The position numbers were made by a program, and so were the translations under genes. From the NCBI RefSeq assembly GCF_024704385.1, contig NZ_JAJDFX010000002.1, forward strand, positions 1,922,001 to 1,986,000: a stretch of DNA of 64,000 bases, given 5' to 3'. Below, in pieces: positions 1 to 8,168 of this stretch. The notes below the pieces were generated by a model that was not told where the DNA came from, searched no databases, and saw nothing but the letters and a program-made list of their open reading frames with translations. Each line of letters begins with the position of its first letter. Position 1 is the first letter of the stretch. The stretch comes from Cellulomonas sp. P24 (GTDB lineage: Bacteria > Actinomycetota > Actinomycetes > Actinomycetales > Cellulomonadaceae).

Positions 1-689
1 ATCTTGGCCCGGTCGGTCCGGATACCGGCGAGCCGGGCAGCGTTCGCGTTCGCACCCACGGCCTGGATGCGCTGGCCCAACGGGGTGCGGTTGAGGATGA
101 CCCACAGCAGCGTGAGGACGATCGCCATGTACCAGATCGGGTTCGAGAGCCCGAGGAAGTGCCCGAGGGTGAGGTTCGTGAACTCCTTGGGCACCTGGAG
201 GATCGGGGTACCGGCCGTGTAGCCGAAGCTCAGCCCGACGACCACCGTCCCCACACCGAGAGTGGCGACGACGGCGTTGACCCTGGCCTTCGTGACGAGC
301 AGGCCGTTGACGGTCCCGACGGTGCCGGCGGCGGCGATGGTCAGGAGGATCGCGAGGACGAGGCTCACGCCCTGGTTGGCGATCAGACCGGTCACGAGGA
401 CGCCGGCGAGGCTCGCCGTGTACCCGATGCTCATGTCGAACTCACCGACCACCAGCACGATCGTCAGCCCGGCCGCGATGATCGCGGTGAGCGTCGATTG
501 GTTGACGATGTTGAGCAGGTTGTCCCGGCTCAGGAAGACGGCGTTCGGGGCGGCGACGCTGAAGATCAGCACGAGGAGCGCCATCGCGAAGAGCGTGCCG
601 TACTTCGACAGGATCATCAGGGCCCGCCGCCGACCCGCAGGTCGATGCGTGAGGGTCGGCCGAGGCCGGACCGCGGTATCGGTGCTCAT
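1..689 (-). CDS. Sugar ABC transporter permease, RbsC-like (3' end cut by window)
   Basis: Inner-membrane permease of a ribose-type (CUT2) sugar importer. The visible 229 residues begin MSTDTAVRP and run through repeated hydrophobic helices with the BPD_transp_2 family segments VVGEFDMSIGYTASLAGV and NRTPLGQRIQAVGAN, the latter typical of RbsC/YtfT proteins. The ATG at 689 overlaps the stop of the upstream ATPase gene as ATGA, so the two are translationally coupled. The C-terminus lies beyond base 1; family members are about 320-350 residues, so roughly a third is missing because of the window edge, not a mutation. The sugar cannot be read from the sequence. Confidence 0.9.
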   Translation of the reverse strand, partial: MSTDTAVRPRPTLTHRPAGRRRALMILSKYGTLFAMALLVLIFSVAAPNAVFLSRDNLLNIVNQSTLTAIIAAGLTIVLVVGEFDMSIGYTASLAGVLVTGLIANQGVSLVLAILLTIAAAGTVGTVNGLLVTKARVNAVVATLGVGTVVVGLSFGYTAGTPILQVPKEFTNLTLGHFLGLSNPIWYMAIVLTLLWVILNRTPLGQRIQAVGANANAARLAGIRTDRAK

Positions 690-2254
690 GACTGCACTAC
701 CTTCACTTTCTCGTGGCCGAAGCTCCGGTGGACGATGTGGTCGATCGTGATCGAGGCGCCGCTCAGCTCGCCGGTCACCCGGCCCTCGGTCATCACGACG
801 ACGCGGTCGCAGAGCCCGACGAGCTCTTCGTTGTCGGAGGACACCGCGAGGACCGCGGTGCCGCGGGCTGCGAGCTCCCTGATCACCTGGTGCACCTCGG
901 CGCGGGCGCCCACGTCCACGCCTCGCGACGGCTCGTCCAGGATGAGGAGGCGCGGCGGGGTGACGAGCCAACGCGCGATGACGACCTTCTGCTGGTTCCC
1001 TCCGGAGAGCGAGCCGACGATCTGGCCGACGTCCGACGCCTTGACCGTGACGAGGTCCGCCACGCGCTGGGCACGTCGCCGCGCCTCGCGCAGCCGCAGC
1101 AGCGGCCAGAAGCGCGAGCGCACGAGCGCGTCGACCCCCGCGATGTTGATGTTGAAGTCGATGGTCCGGTCGAGGAAGAGACCCTCCGACCGGCGCTCCT
1201 CGGGCACCAGGCCGATGCCGGCCCGGACCGCGTCCTCCGGGTGGTGGAACCGCGTCTTCCTGCCGTCGAGCCACACCTCGCCCGCCGTCGCGCGAGCGGC
1301 GCCGTAGACGATCTTCACGAGCTCCGTCCGGCCGGCACCGACCAGCCCGCCGAGCCCGACGATCTCGCCTGCGTGGACCGTCAGGGACACGTCCCGGAGC
1401 AGCTTCTCGTCACTGATGCCCTTGACCTCGAGCACGGGCCGGCCGGCGGGGCCCGGCTCCAGCCCGTGCTCGGGGATGACGAGGTCCTTGCCGACGATCG
1501 CCCGCACCAGCTCGGCCTTGGTCACGGTCTCGCCGACGACACGCTTGGTGACCATGCCGTCCTTGAACACCGTGATGTCCTGGCAGAGGTCCGAGACCTC
1601 GTCCAGCCGGTGGGAGACGAACAGGACCGCCGTCCCCTTGGCCGCGAGGTCGCGGATGATCGCGTGCAGGCGTTCCGCCTCGACCGAGGAGAGCGACGCG
1701 GTCGGCTCGTCCATCGCGATCAGCCGGGCGTCGTGCATGAGCGCGCGACCGATCAGGACGAGCCACTGGTCCGCGGTGCTCAACGTGTCGACGTTGGTCA
1801 GCAGCCCGAACTCGAACCCGAGGAGCTCGGCGACCTCCCGGGCACGCTGCCCGGTCGGCCGCCAGTCGATGACGCCCAGGTGGGTGGTGGGGGTGATCCC
1901 CAGCGCCATGTTGCGCAGGACGTCCCACCCCGGGATCAGGCTCATCTCCTGGTGGATGAACGCGAGGCCGAGGGCGGTCGCGTCGTCGGGGTTGTCGATC
2001 GCGACCGCCTCCCCGTCGACCTCGATGCGACCGGAGTCCGGCGTCCCGACGCCGGCAAGGCACCGGATGAGCGTGGACTTGCCGGCGCCGTTGGCGCCGA
2101 CCAGCCCATGCACCACACCCGGTCGGATCTCGAACGACACGTCGCTCAGCGCGTTGACCCCGCCGAAGCTCTTGCTGACGCCGTCGATCCTGATCAGCGG
2201 CCTGTCGCCCGAGGCCTCATGACTCCGGTGCACCGATGCCTCCATGCTCTGCAC
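686..2254 (-). CDS. Sugar ABC transporter ATP-binding protein, RbsA-like (two ATPase domains)
   Basis: Energises uptake of a simple sugar with the permease downstream and the binding protein upstream. The 522 residues hold two ABC domains in tandem, as in RbsA/MglA. The first has Walker A GANGAGKST near residue 60 and a signature degraded to LSTADQWLVLIGRAL, normal for this family. The second has the degenerate Walker A GLVGAGRTEL and an intact signature LSGGNQQKVVIARWL. Length matches the usual 500-520. The start could also be the in-frame ATG three codons downstream (2245). It ends in an ATGA overlap with the permease gene. Confidence 0.92.
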   Translation of the reverse strand: MQSMEASVHRSHEASGDRPLIRIDGVSKSFGGVNALSDVSFEIRPGVVHGLVGANGAGKSTLIRCLAGVGTPDSGRIEVDGEAVAIDNPDDATALGLAFIHQEMSLIPGWDVLRNMALGITPTTHLGVIDWRPTGQRAREVAELLGFEFGLLTNVDTLSTADQWLVLIGRALMHDARLIAMDEPTASLSSVEAERLHAIIRDLAAKGTAVLFVSHRLDEVSDLCQDITVFKDGMVTKRVVGETVTKAELVRAIVGKDLVIPEHGLEPGPAGRPVLEVKGISDEKLLRDVSLTVHAGEIVGLGGLVGAGRTELVKIVYGAARATAGEVWLDGRKTRFHHPEDAVRAGIGLVPEERRSEGLFLDRTIDFNINIAGVDALVRSRFWPLLRLREARRRAQRVADLVTVKASDVGQIVGSLSGGNQQKVVIARWLVTPPRLLILDEPSRGVDVGARAEVHQVIRELAARGTAVLAVSSDNEELVGLCDRVVVMTEGRVTGELSGASITIDHIVHRSFGHEKVKVVQS

Positions 2255-2278
2255 AGCCCTTCGCGCGTCGTCCTGCGA

Positions 2279-3262
2279 CTACCCGAGGATCCCGGGGTGG
2301 TCCGTCAGGAACTGGTCGATGGTGTCCTTGTTGATCAAGATGCCCGGGACGTCGACGACCTTGGCGCTCCAGCTGGAACCCGCGTCGATCGCCTCGAGGG
2401 TCGTCTCGAACATGGCCTTGCCCTCGGCGGCGCCGTCCTCGTACGTGGTGGCGGTCATGCTGCCGTCCTGGACCGCCTTGATCGCGGTCACCGAGCCGGC
2501 GACGCCGTACGTCTTCACGTCGGTGCGTCCGAGCTGCTTGAGAGCGGAGATCGCCCCGAGCGTCGGGTCGTCCCAGCAGCCCCAGATGGCCAGGTTCCCG
2601 GAGTCCTTGGGGTGGCTGCCGAGCCAGGCGGTCGCGTAGTTCGCGCCGTCCTGGAGGAACCCGGGGATCCGGACCTCCTGCTTGGTCACCTTGATGCCCG
2701 GGTTCTGCTCGATGACCTTGTCGAACGCCGCCTCACGGTCGATGCAGACCTGACCGCCGTGGTAGGTCAGCGCGAGCACGTCGCCCTTCCCGCCCATGTC
2801 CTTCGCGAGGGCCTCGGTGGTCGTCGTCGCGAACGGGCCGCCGTCGCCGGTCGACATCACGATGCCGTCGCCGGGGCCACCGCCCCAGGAGGCGACCGGG
2901 ATGCCGGCGGACTTGGCTGCTGCCAGACCGGCACCGAGCGAGGACGCAGGGAAGACCAGGTCGAAGATCATCCCGGCCTTCTTGTTCGCGAAGTTCCGGA
3001 ACGCGGCGTTCGCGGTGTCGGCGTTCCCCTGCGCGTCGACGACCTCGACCTTCCAGCCAGCCTTCTCGGCGGCCTCCGTGGCCCCCTTGATGGCCAGCGC
3101 GTTGCCGGCCTCGTTCGCGGTGATCGAGACGATCCCGAGCAGCTTGTTGGTCGTGCCGCCGGTTCCGCTCGAGCTGCTGCCCGCCGGCCCTGAGCAGGCG
3201 GCGACCGCCATGGCGAGGGCGGCAGCGGCTCCGATGACCGCGATGGCTCTGTTCTTGCGCAT
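2279..3262 (-). CDS. Sugar-binding lipoprotein of ribose-type ABC transporter
   Basis: Extracellular sugar-binding protein of the importer, anchored by a lipid. The start at 3262 (MRKNRAIAVIG) was chosen over an open frame reaching 3451 because it is followed by a lipoprotein signal peptide with lipobox VAAC and preceded by AAGGAG-type ribosome binding sequence (CCAAGGAGAAGGAC). The 327-residue product has the periplasmic-binding-protein type 1 fold signature of RbsB relatives: a first strand LLGIVSITANEAG, later GNLAIWGCWDDPTLGAISAL and a closing YEDGAAEGKAM segment. It is the first gene of a three-gene unit (binding protein, ATPase, permease) and is divergent from the DeoR-type regulator. 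The ligand is unknown. Confidence 0.9.
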   Translation of the reverse strand: MRKNRAIAVIGAAAALAMAVAACSGPAGSSSSGTGGTTNKLLGIVSITANEAGNALAIKGATEAAEKAGWKVEVVDAQGNADTANAAFRNFANKKAGMIFDLVFPASSLGAGLAAAKSAGIPVASWGGGPGDGIVMSTGDGGPFATTTTEALAKDMGGKGDVLALTYHGGQVCIDREAAFDKVIEQNPGIKVTKQEVRIPGFLQDGANYATAWLGSHPKDSGNLAIWGCWDDPTLGAISALKQLGRTDVKTYGVAGSVTAIKAVQDGSMTATTYEDGAAEGKAMFETTLEAIDAGSSWSAKVVDVPGILINKDTIDQFLTDHPGILG

Positions 3263-3829
3263 GTCCTTCTCCTTGGGAGAGTGAGGTGACGGGGTCGACG
3301 GGGGCGTCGACGGGGGGAGACGTCCGGTCTCGGGGGAAGTGAGGGGGTCAGATCGGACGCCGCTGTGGACGATCAGGAACCGAGGTGCTGCCTCGGTCGG
3401 AGCGGGCTCCTTCGCGGACGTGCCGCGGTGCTGGGGGATGCCGGCGCCCACGCGTCACGAGGTGATCGCGGGCGGGCGGCAGAGCGGGGCAAATCACCTC
3501 CACGTTGAGGTTCGACTGACTGCGGGGCCTGGCTCCCGACCACGACGGTGCGGGTGGTGCTCGTACAGTTCGCCATGTCACCGACTCGGCCTGGGGGGGC
3601 TGACGTCGTGTTACGACTCTGTTATCTTGGTGGCTGGCGATGTGAAATCTAACATCGCATTTTGAGAGGTGTCAAGACTCCCTCAACGTCGACGGAGGGC
3701 ACGACGGACGCCGGCACCCGCGCCGCACGCACCTCCCGGAACCCCAGGGACGCGGCCGGACCCGGTGCTAGCCTCGTGCGTCGATGCACTGGCCGAGGGG
3801 CAGTCGCCGGCGTCGAGATTGGGAGAGCC
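3263..3829. other. 567-base divergent intergenic region without a supported gene
   Basis: It separates the sugar ABC operon (leftward) from the DeoR-family regulator (rightward). Short open frames occur on both strands but none has a ribosome binding site or recognisable product. The region is noticeably more AT-rich around 3600-3665 than the rest of the window; this AT-rich patch contains the palindromic operator candidate at 3637-3658. I could not assign -35/-10 boxes with confidence. Confidence 0.6.
3637..3658. promoter_or_regulatory. Palindromic operator candidate for the DeoR-family regulator
   Basis: Perfect 7-base inverted repeats GCGATGT and ACATCGC flank an 8-base centre that is itself half-symmetric (GAAATCTA), giving a 22-base near-palindrome. 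It lies in the AT-rich part of the divergent region, about 170 bases upstream of the regulator start. DeoR-family repressors commonly bind such sites next to the operon they control and release on a phosphorylated sugar. Assignment to this regulator is inference from position and symmetry. Confidence 0.55.
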
Positions 3830-4648
3830 GTGAGTGCAGAGAACTCCACCCAGAAGAGCCACGAGTCCCGCCAGGCCGTGCGCCAACGCGCGATCTCCGA
3901 GGCCGTGATGACCGCGGGCAGCGTACGGATCGAGCAGCTCGCCGAGCGGTTCGACATCAGCCTGATGACCGTTCATCGCGACCTCGACGAGCTCGAGTCG
4001 CGAGGTCTGCTCCGCAAGTCCCGCGGCGTCGCGACCGCGCTCTCGTCGAGCCTCGTCGAGTCGAGCGACGTGTTCCGCGCCGGCCAGCAGCACGCCGCGA
4101 AGCTGGAGGTGGCGCAGGCGGCGCTGGAGTTCATCGAGCCCGGCCAGGCGGTGTTCCTGGACGACTCGACCACGGTGCTGCAGCTCGCACGGCTCCTGCA
4201 CGAGAGGGCCCCGCTGACGGTCATCACGAACTGCCTGACCATCATCAACGAGCTCAACAACACCCGTGGGATCTCACTCGTGGCGCTCGGCGGCTTCTAC
4301 CACAACTGGTGCAGCTCGTTCATGGGGCAGATGACCACGACGGCCATCGAGCAGCTCCGCGCCGACGTGTTCGTGATGTCGACCGCCGCGATCACCGACG
4401 ACCGCTGCTTCCACCAGAGCCAGGAGACCGTCAGCACCAAGCACGCGATGTTCGATGTCTCCGCGGCCCGGATCCTGCTTGCCGACCACACGAAGTTCGA
4501 GAAGCGGGCGCTGTACGGGCTCGTCGACCTGACCGAGTTCGATCACGTGATCGTCGACTCCCGGACGCGCGACGAGGACGTCGTCCGGCTCCGCGGGAAG
4601 GGCGTCCATGTCACCGTCGCGACGCCGTCGGCCACGCCGCACCGGTAA
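3830..4648 (+). CDS. DeoR-family transcriptional regulator
   Basis: DNA-binding sugar-metabolism regulator, 272 residues. The N-terminal DeoR-type helix-turn-helix is clear (RIEQLAERFDISLMTVHRDL, residues about 33-52), followed by the DeoRC sensor domain with the NagB-like fold: DDSTTVLQLARLL, TVITNCLTIINEL and LLADHTKFEKRALYGL, where the D-x-S/T-K pattern is typical of sugar-phosphate binding. GTG 3830 is preferred because GGGAGAGCC lies just in front; the frame is open far upstream but has no better start. It is divergent from the sugar ABC operon, which it probably represses in the absence of its effector sugar phosphate. Confidence 0.88.
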   Translation: MSAENSTQKSHESRQAVRQRAISEAVMTAGSVRIEQLAERFDISLMTVHRDLDELESRGLLRKSRGVATALSSSLVESSDVFRAGQQHAAKLEVAQAALEFIEPGQAVFLDDSTTVLQLARLLHERAPLTVITNCLTIINELNNTRGISLVALGGFYHNWCSSFMGQMTTTAIEQLRADVFVMSTAAITDDRCFHQSQETVSTKHAMFDVSAARILLADHTKFEKRALYGLVDLTEFDHVIVDSRTRDEDVVRLRGKGVHVTVATPSATPHR

Positions 4649-4699
4649 CGGTTCCGCCACGGAAGCGGGTTCGGCACCGGTGCGCCGTGCGAGGGAGGG

Positions 4700-5122
4700 T
4701 CAACCGACCGCCGGGACCCCGAGCTCGTCGAGCAGCGCGAGGACCCGCACCCGGATCTCGTCGCGGATCGGCCGCACGGACTCGATGCCCTGACCCGCCG
4801 GGTCGTCGAGCGCCCAGTCCTCGTAGCGCTTGCCGGGGAAGATCGGGCACACGTCGCCGCAGCCCATCGTGATGACGACGTCGGACGCCTGCACGGCCTC
4901 GGTGGTCAGCACCTTGGGCTGCTGGTCCCGGATGTCGACGCCGACCTCGAGCATCGCCTCGACGGCGACGGGGTTGATCTGGTCGGCCGGGAGCGACCCG
5001 GCAGACCGGACCTCGACGGCCCCGCCGGACAGCGCGGTGAGGAACCCGGCGGCCATCTGCGACCTCCCGGCGTTGTGGACGCAGACGAACAGGGCGCTCG
5101 GTCGGGTGGTGGTCTCGGTCAT
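4700..5122 (-). CDS. arsC: Arsenate reductase, low-molecular-weight phosphatase type
   Basis: Cytoplasmic enzyme reducing arsenate to arsenite so that it can be exported. The 140 residues form a single LMW protein-tyrosine-phosphatase fold: P-loop CVHNAGRS (residues 14-21, C-x5-R-S), Ser/Ala-Gly strand VRSAGSLPADQ, cysteine-bearing ITMGCGDVCP and the closing aspartate region KRYEDWALDDPAG. This pattern is shared by thioredoxin- and mycothiol-coupled ArsC; in an actinobacterium mycothiol coupling is likely but not shown. GGAGGAACCACG precedes the ATG. It lies directly downstream of the ArsR-ArsC fusion, same strand, and is probably in its arsenic-controlled transcript. Confidence 0.9.
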   Translation of the reverse strand: MTETTTRPSALFVCVHNAGRSQMAAGFLTALSGGAVEVRSAGSLPADQINPVAVEAMLEVGVDIRDQQPKVLTTEAVQASDVVITMGCGDVCPIFPGKRYEDWALDDPAGQGIESVRPIRDEIRVRVLALLDELGVPAVG

Positions 5123-5200
5123 CGTGGTTCCTCCGGGGCGGTGGCTGGGTGGGTGGCGGTTCAGCGTCGGGTCGAGCGGGGTGAGCGGGCGTCGGGCGGG

Positions 5201-5235
5201 GCAGGGCAGGTCAGGGCAGGTCAGGGCAGGTCAGG
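5201..5235. repeat. 10-base tandem repeat at the stop of the ArsR-ArsC gene
   Basis: Three near-identical 10-base units of the form (t/g)cagggcagg followed by a partial unit. The array starts in the spacer between the two ars genes and runs into the last codons of the ArsR-ArsC fusion, whose stop lies at 5221-5223. It looks like slippage duplication; no function is evident. Confidence 0.6.
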
Positions 5236-6336
5236 TCGGGCGCGGGATCGGTCGGGATCCGGCCCGGGCCGCAGCAGCTCCGCGAGGAGCGTCTGGACCC
5301 GCCGGTCGATCTCGTCCCGGATCGCGCGAACGCCGTCGGGCGAGGCGAGCGCGGGATCCCCGACGGCCCAGTCCTCGTACCGCTTGCCGGGCAGGACCGG
5401 GCACACGTCGCCGCAGCCCATCGTGACGACGACGTCGGCCGCCCGGACCGCGTCGTCGGTCAGCGGCTTGGGGAAGGGCGTCTCGCCCGAGTCGTCGATC
5501 TCGTCGAGCAGGGTCTGGACGGCGGCGTGGACGTCGTCGGCGGGGGCCGAGCCCGCGGACCGCACGACGACCGCGTCCCCCGCGCGGGCACGCATCAGCG
5601 CGGCGGCGAGCTGGGACCTGCCGGCGTTCGCGACGCAGACGAAGAGCACCTGAGGCGGACGCGGGCCTGCGGCGGGCTCAGCCACGCGGACGAGGTCGTC
5701 GAGTCGCTGCCGCGCGAACGCCTCGGCGGTCGCGACGAGGTGGGCGCGCACGCCGGCGCCGCGGGCGAGGGAGGCGTACGACTCACGCACGAGATGGGTC
5801 ACGAGGCCCGGGTCGACGGTCGGGTAGCGGCTCGCGAGCGCTGCCGCGATCCGGTCGAGCGTCGCGTCGGCGTCCACCAGGCCGGTCGGGTGCGGGACGC
5901 CGTCGGCCATCGTCGCCGGGGCGAAGGCCTCGAGCAGCGTGGTCACGGCCCGTCGTGCGGACGGGGTGATGCGGTAGAACACCCACGTCCCGCGGCGCTC
6001 GGACTCGAGGACGCCGACCTCCTTGAGGACCTTGAGGTGGTGGGAGACGGTCGGGGCGGTGACCTCGGCGACGCTGGCGATGTCGCACACGCACGCCTCA
6101 CCGGTGGGGCTGCTCGAGATCAACGAGAGGATCCGGAGACGGAGCGGGTCGGCCAGCGCCTTGAGGGTCGCGGCCACGTGGGCGGCGGGTTCGGCACCCA
6201 TCGCGTGGTCCCCCACCACGACGGGGCCCGACTCTCCGTCGAGCGGGAGGCACCCGGGCTGGTGGTCGTCGATCTCGGGACGGGTGGCGGCTCCGGAGGC
6301 CCTGCCCCCGCGAGCGCCGACGACGGGGACGGTCAT
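5221..6336 (-). CDS. ArsR repressor fused to arsenate reductase
   Basis: A 371-residue fusion of an arsenic-sensing repressor and an arsenate reductase. Order: ArsR winged helix (residues about 50-135) with metal-binding CVCDI and recognition helix TAPTVSHHLKVL; a linker/three-helix region (about 145-220) of the kind preceding ArsC in several actinobacterial proteins; and an LMW-phosphatase ArsC with P-loop CVANAGRS, VRSAGSAPADD and MGCGDVCPVLPGKRYEDWA, closely resembling the downstream stand-alone ArsC. The ATG at 6336 follows GAAGGAGTGGCC; a GTG at 6342 is possible but would overlap that site. A strong inverted-repeat operator lies just upstream, so autorepression relieved by As(III) is likely. 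Confidence 0.9.
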   Translation of the reverse strand: MTVPVVGARGGRASGAATRPEIDDHQPGCLPLDGESGPVVVGDHAMGAEPAAHVAATLKALADPLRLRILSLISSSPTGEACVCDIASVAEVTAPTVSHHLKVLKEVGVLESERRGTWVFYRITPSARRAVTTLLEAFAPATMADGVPHPTGLVDADATLDRIAAALASRYPTVDPGLVTHLVRESYASLARGAGVRAHLVATAEAFARQRLDDLVRVAEPAAGPRPPQVLFVCVANAGRSQLAAALMRARAGDAVVVRSAGSAPADDVHAAVQTLLDEIDDSGETPFPKPLTDDAVRAADVVVTMGCGDVCPVLPGKRYEDWAVGDPALASPDGVRAIRDEIDRRVQTLLAELLRPGPDPDRSRARPDLP

Positions 6337-6358
6337 GGCCACTCCTTCGCGTCGACGC

Positions 6359-6398
6359 CTGATTAGATGCCCGTCAATTTAGATGGACATCTAATCAG
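6359..6398. promoter_or_regulatory. ArsR operator upstream of the ArsR-ArsC gene
   Basis: Two nested symmetries in an AT-rich patch 20-60 bases upstream of the ArsR-ArsC start. The outer pair CTGATTAGATG (6359-6369) and CATCTAATCAG (6388-6398) is a perfect 11-base inverted repeat; the inner TTAGATGGACATCTAA (6379-6394) is a 16-base perfect palindrome sharing the right half. The site thus has three copies of the half-site TTAGATG. ArsR/SmtB repressors are known to bind such AT-rich dyads at their own promoters. Confidence 0.8.
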
Positions 6399-6434
6399 AC
6401 GTCAAGGGCGCCTCCGGACCCGCCCGGGCTCAGC

Positions 6435-7742
6435 TCAGCGGTCCCAGACCTCGCCCGAGGCCGTCGCCTGCACGGTCCGGGTCGCGACGACCGCCCAGAA
6501 CCCGATCAGCGACGCGAACAGCAGGACCCCGACGACCTCGATCACCGGCGCCTCCCACGCGCGCGCCACGTTGAGGGTGGCCACCGTGAACGCGCCGAGC
6601 GGGAAGGTGAACCCCCACCACCCGAGGTGGAACGGCAGCCGCCCGGCCCGCAGGTACCGCACCAGCAACGTCGCCGCCGCCGCGTACCACCACAGACCGA
6701 AACCCCACAGCGCCGTCGCGATCAGCAGGCTGATCATGCTCACCGACGTCGCCGTCGGACCGAACAGGGTGTGACCGGCCCGGGCGAGCGCGAGCGACGC
6801 CAGGACGGCGACGCCGATCGGCCCCAGACCGATCCACAGCGACGGCGCGAGGGCCGACGGGGGCAACGGGTGCAGCACGAGTCGGTCGTGCAGCAGGCCC
6901 ATGACGAACAGGTAGAGCAGGAACCCCATCCCGAGCGCCGCATACCCGAGTGCGAGCAGCAGCCGCGCGTTGCCCGAGCTGACATGGGGCATCAGGGGTA
7001 CCAGCACCATCGGGATGATGATCGTCACCACCGGCGGGATCAGCCAGCCGCCGTTGACCGCCTCGGCGGGCGGTCGGCCGCTGAACAACGTGATGCTGAA
7101 CGCGACGCTGAGGACCAGGGCGATCGCGATCCCGACGACGGCGAGCACCGCGATGAGGCCGACGGCGAACTGCTCCGGCAGGTAGGCCGTACCGACCGCC
7201 GAGGTCATCACCGCCAGGACCAGCAGGCCCCCGGGGAGCGTGCCGTGCATCGCGCCGAGCACCGGGTGGCGCAGGTCCGCGAGCGACGCGTCGGAGTGCC
7301 GCGCCCACCGGATCGCGAACGCCACGGTGAGCGCGACCCCGAGGGCGTAGGCGACCACCGAGAACGCGATCCCGACCGCGTGCGCGACCCCGACCAGGCC
7401 GGACACGTTCCCGGGGTTCTGGTACGTCGCGACGGCGACGATCGCCGTCCCCATGACCGAGGCGAACCATCCCGGGTGGAGCGAGCGGATGCGTGAGGCG
7501 GCCGTCGCCGCGGGCGCGGTTGCCGCGGGCACGGCTGCCGCGGGCACGGCTGCCGCGGGCACGGCCGCTGCGGGCACGGCTGCCGCGGGCACGGCCGCTG
7601 CGGGCACAGCCGCCGCCGGCGCTCCGGCCACCGCCGCAGCACCGTCGGCCGGCACCGCTGCCGACGCCGACATCGGCGCCGGGACGGGCTCGCGCGGCGG
7701 CTCGACCGGTTCATTCATTTCAATGGCAGTTGAATCAGTCAC
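6435..7742 (-). CDS. TDT/SLAC1-family transporter with repetitive N-terminus
   Basis: Membrane transporter of the tellurite-resistance/dicarboxylate (TehA, SLAC1, voltage-dependent anion channel) superfamily, 435 residues. After an Ala/Pro/Val-rich N-terminus of about 85 residues comes the family opening HPGWFASVMGTAIVAVATYQ, then about ten hydrophobic helices including LGWWGFTFPLGAFTVAT, the family's WWxxxFPLG signature near the end. The start is uncertain: GTG 7742 or ATG 7718, neither with a clear ribosome binding site. An inverted repeat at 7719-7734 lies between them. Its position beside the ars genes suggests an anion or arsenic-linked export role, but no substrate can be read from the sequence. 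Confidence 0.85.
   Translation of the reverse strand: MTDSTAIEMNEPVEPPREPVPAPMSASAAVPADGAAAVAGAPAAAVPAAAVPAAAVPAAAVPAAAVPAAAVPAATAPAATAASRIRSLHPGWFASVMGTAIVAVATYQNPGNVSGLVGVAHAVGIAFSVVAYALGVALTVAFAIRWARHSDASLADLRHPVLGAMHGTLPGGLLVLAVMTSAVGTAYLPEQFAVGLIAVLAVVGIAIALVLSVAFSITLFSGRPPAEAVNGGWLIPPVVTIIIPMVLVPLMPHVSSGNARLLLALGYAALGMGFLLYLFVMGLLHDRLVLHPLPPSALAPSLWIGLGPIGVAVLASLALARAGHTLFGPTATSVSMISLLIATALWGFGLWWYAAAATLLVRYLRAGRLPFHLGWWGFTFPLGAFTVATLNVARAWEAPVIEVVGVLLFASLIGFWAVVATRTVQATASGEVWDR
7502..7619 (-). repeat. 15-base tandem repeat encoding AAAVP units in the TDT transporter
   Basis: About seven copies of a 15-base unit of the type gctgccgcgggcacg. Read on the gene strand they encode AAAVP pentapeptides ahead of the first membrane helix. 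The unit is a multiple of three, so copy-number change would alter only the length of this cytoplasmic tail. Confidence 0.8.
7719..7734. promoter_or_regulatory. Possible ArsR-type operator at the TDT transporter start
   Basis: TTCAATGGCAGTTGAA is a 5-base-arm inverted repeat with a 6-base centre, in an AT-rich patch directly before ATG 7718 of the transporter. Short TTCAA/TTGAA dyads are common ArsR-family sites, but it differs in sequence from the TTAGATG operator of the fusion gene. If real, the transporter would start at 7718. Confidence 0.35.
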
Positions 7743-7821
7743 GTTCGAAACGTAGAGCGACTCGCTTCACCCCGCCTGGGACGAAAGTCCCGCATCTTCG
7801 CCGCCACCCCCGCACCCCGTC

Positions 7822-7884
7822 CGTCAAGTGGAGCGAAGTGCGACAGACACGCTCGCGTGTCGTCGCACTTCGCTCCACTTGACG
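7822..7884. repeat. Long palindromic repeat, copy 1
   Basis: Perfect 22-base arms (7822-7843 and 7863-7884) enclose an inner hairpin GACACG-CTCG-CGTGTC. It lies between the acylphosphatase stop and the TDT transporter start. The arm motif GTGGAGCGAA and the inner core recur at 8169-8237 and 23179-23265. As RNA it would form a very stable hairpin and could end transcription of the acylphosphatase. Confidence 0.85.
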
Positions 7885-7894
7885 AGGGGCGGGG

Positions 7895-8158
7895 TCAGGG
7901 GAGGTCGCGGTAGTGGACCTCGACCGACTCGACGGCTCCGGGGGTGCGCGGGCCGCGCAACGAGCCCACGAACCGGTCGAGCGCCGCCGAGTCCCCGCGA
8001 GCCACCACCTCGACGCTGCCGTCCATGAGGTTCGTCGCCGACCCGGTCAGCCCCAGCCGGCCGAGCTGGTCGCGCGCCCACCACCGGAACCCGACACCCT
8101 GCACGTCCCCCCGTACCCGCGCGATGCACTCCCGGTTCACGCCCTCACCCGCGACCAT
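7895..8158 (-). CDS. acyP: Acylphosphatase
   Basis: Small cytoplasmic hydrolase cleaving acyl-phosphate bonds. The 87 residues match the family length (about 90) and carry its signature: the phosphate-binding loop GDVQGVGFRWWAR (residues 17-29) with the catalytic arginine, and the second motif GLTGSATNLMDGSVEVVARG containing the catalytic asparagine. It sits alone between two copies of the long palindrome, which may serve as terminators. The start at 8158 has no strong ribosome binding site; an internal start would remove little. Confidence 0.92.
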   Translation of the reverse strand: MVAGEGVNRECIARVRGDVQGVGFRWWARDQLGRLGLTGSATNLMDGSVEVVARGDSAALDRFVGSLRGPRTPGAVESVEVHYRDLP

Positions 8159-8168
8159 CGCCCCCGAC

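Noticed and set aside
713-3193. 826-codon open frame on the plus strand
   Set aside because: It is antisense to the sugar ABC ATPase and binding-protein genes. Composition is Arg/Asp/Gly/His-rich without any domain; a typical GC-rich shadow frame.
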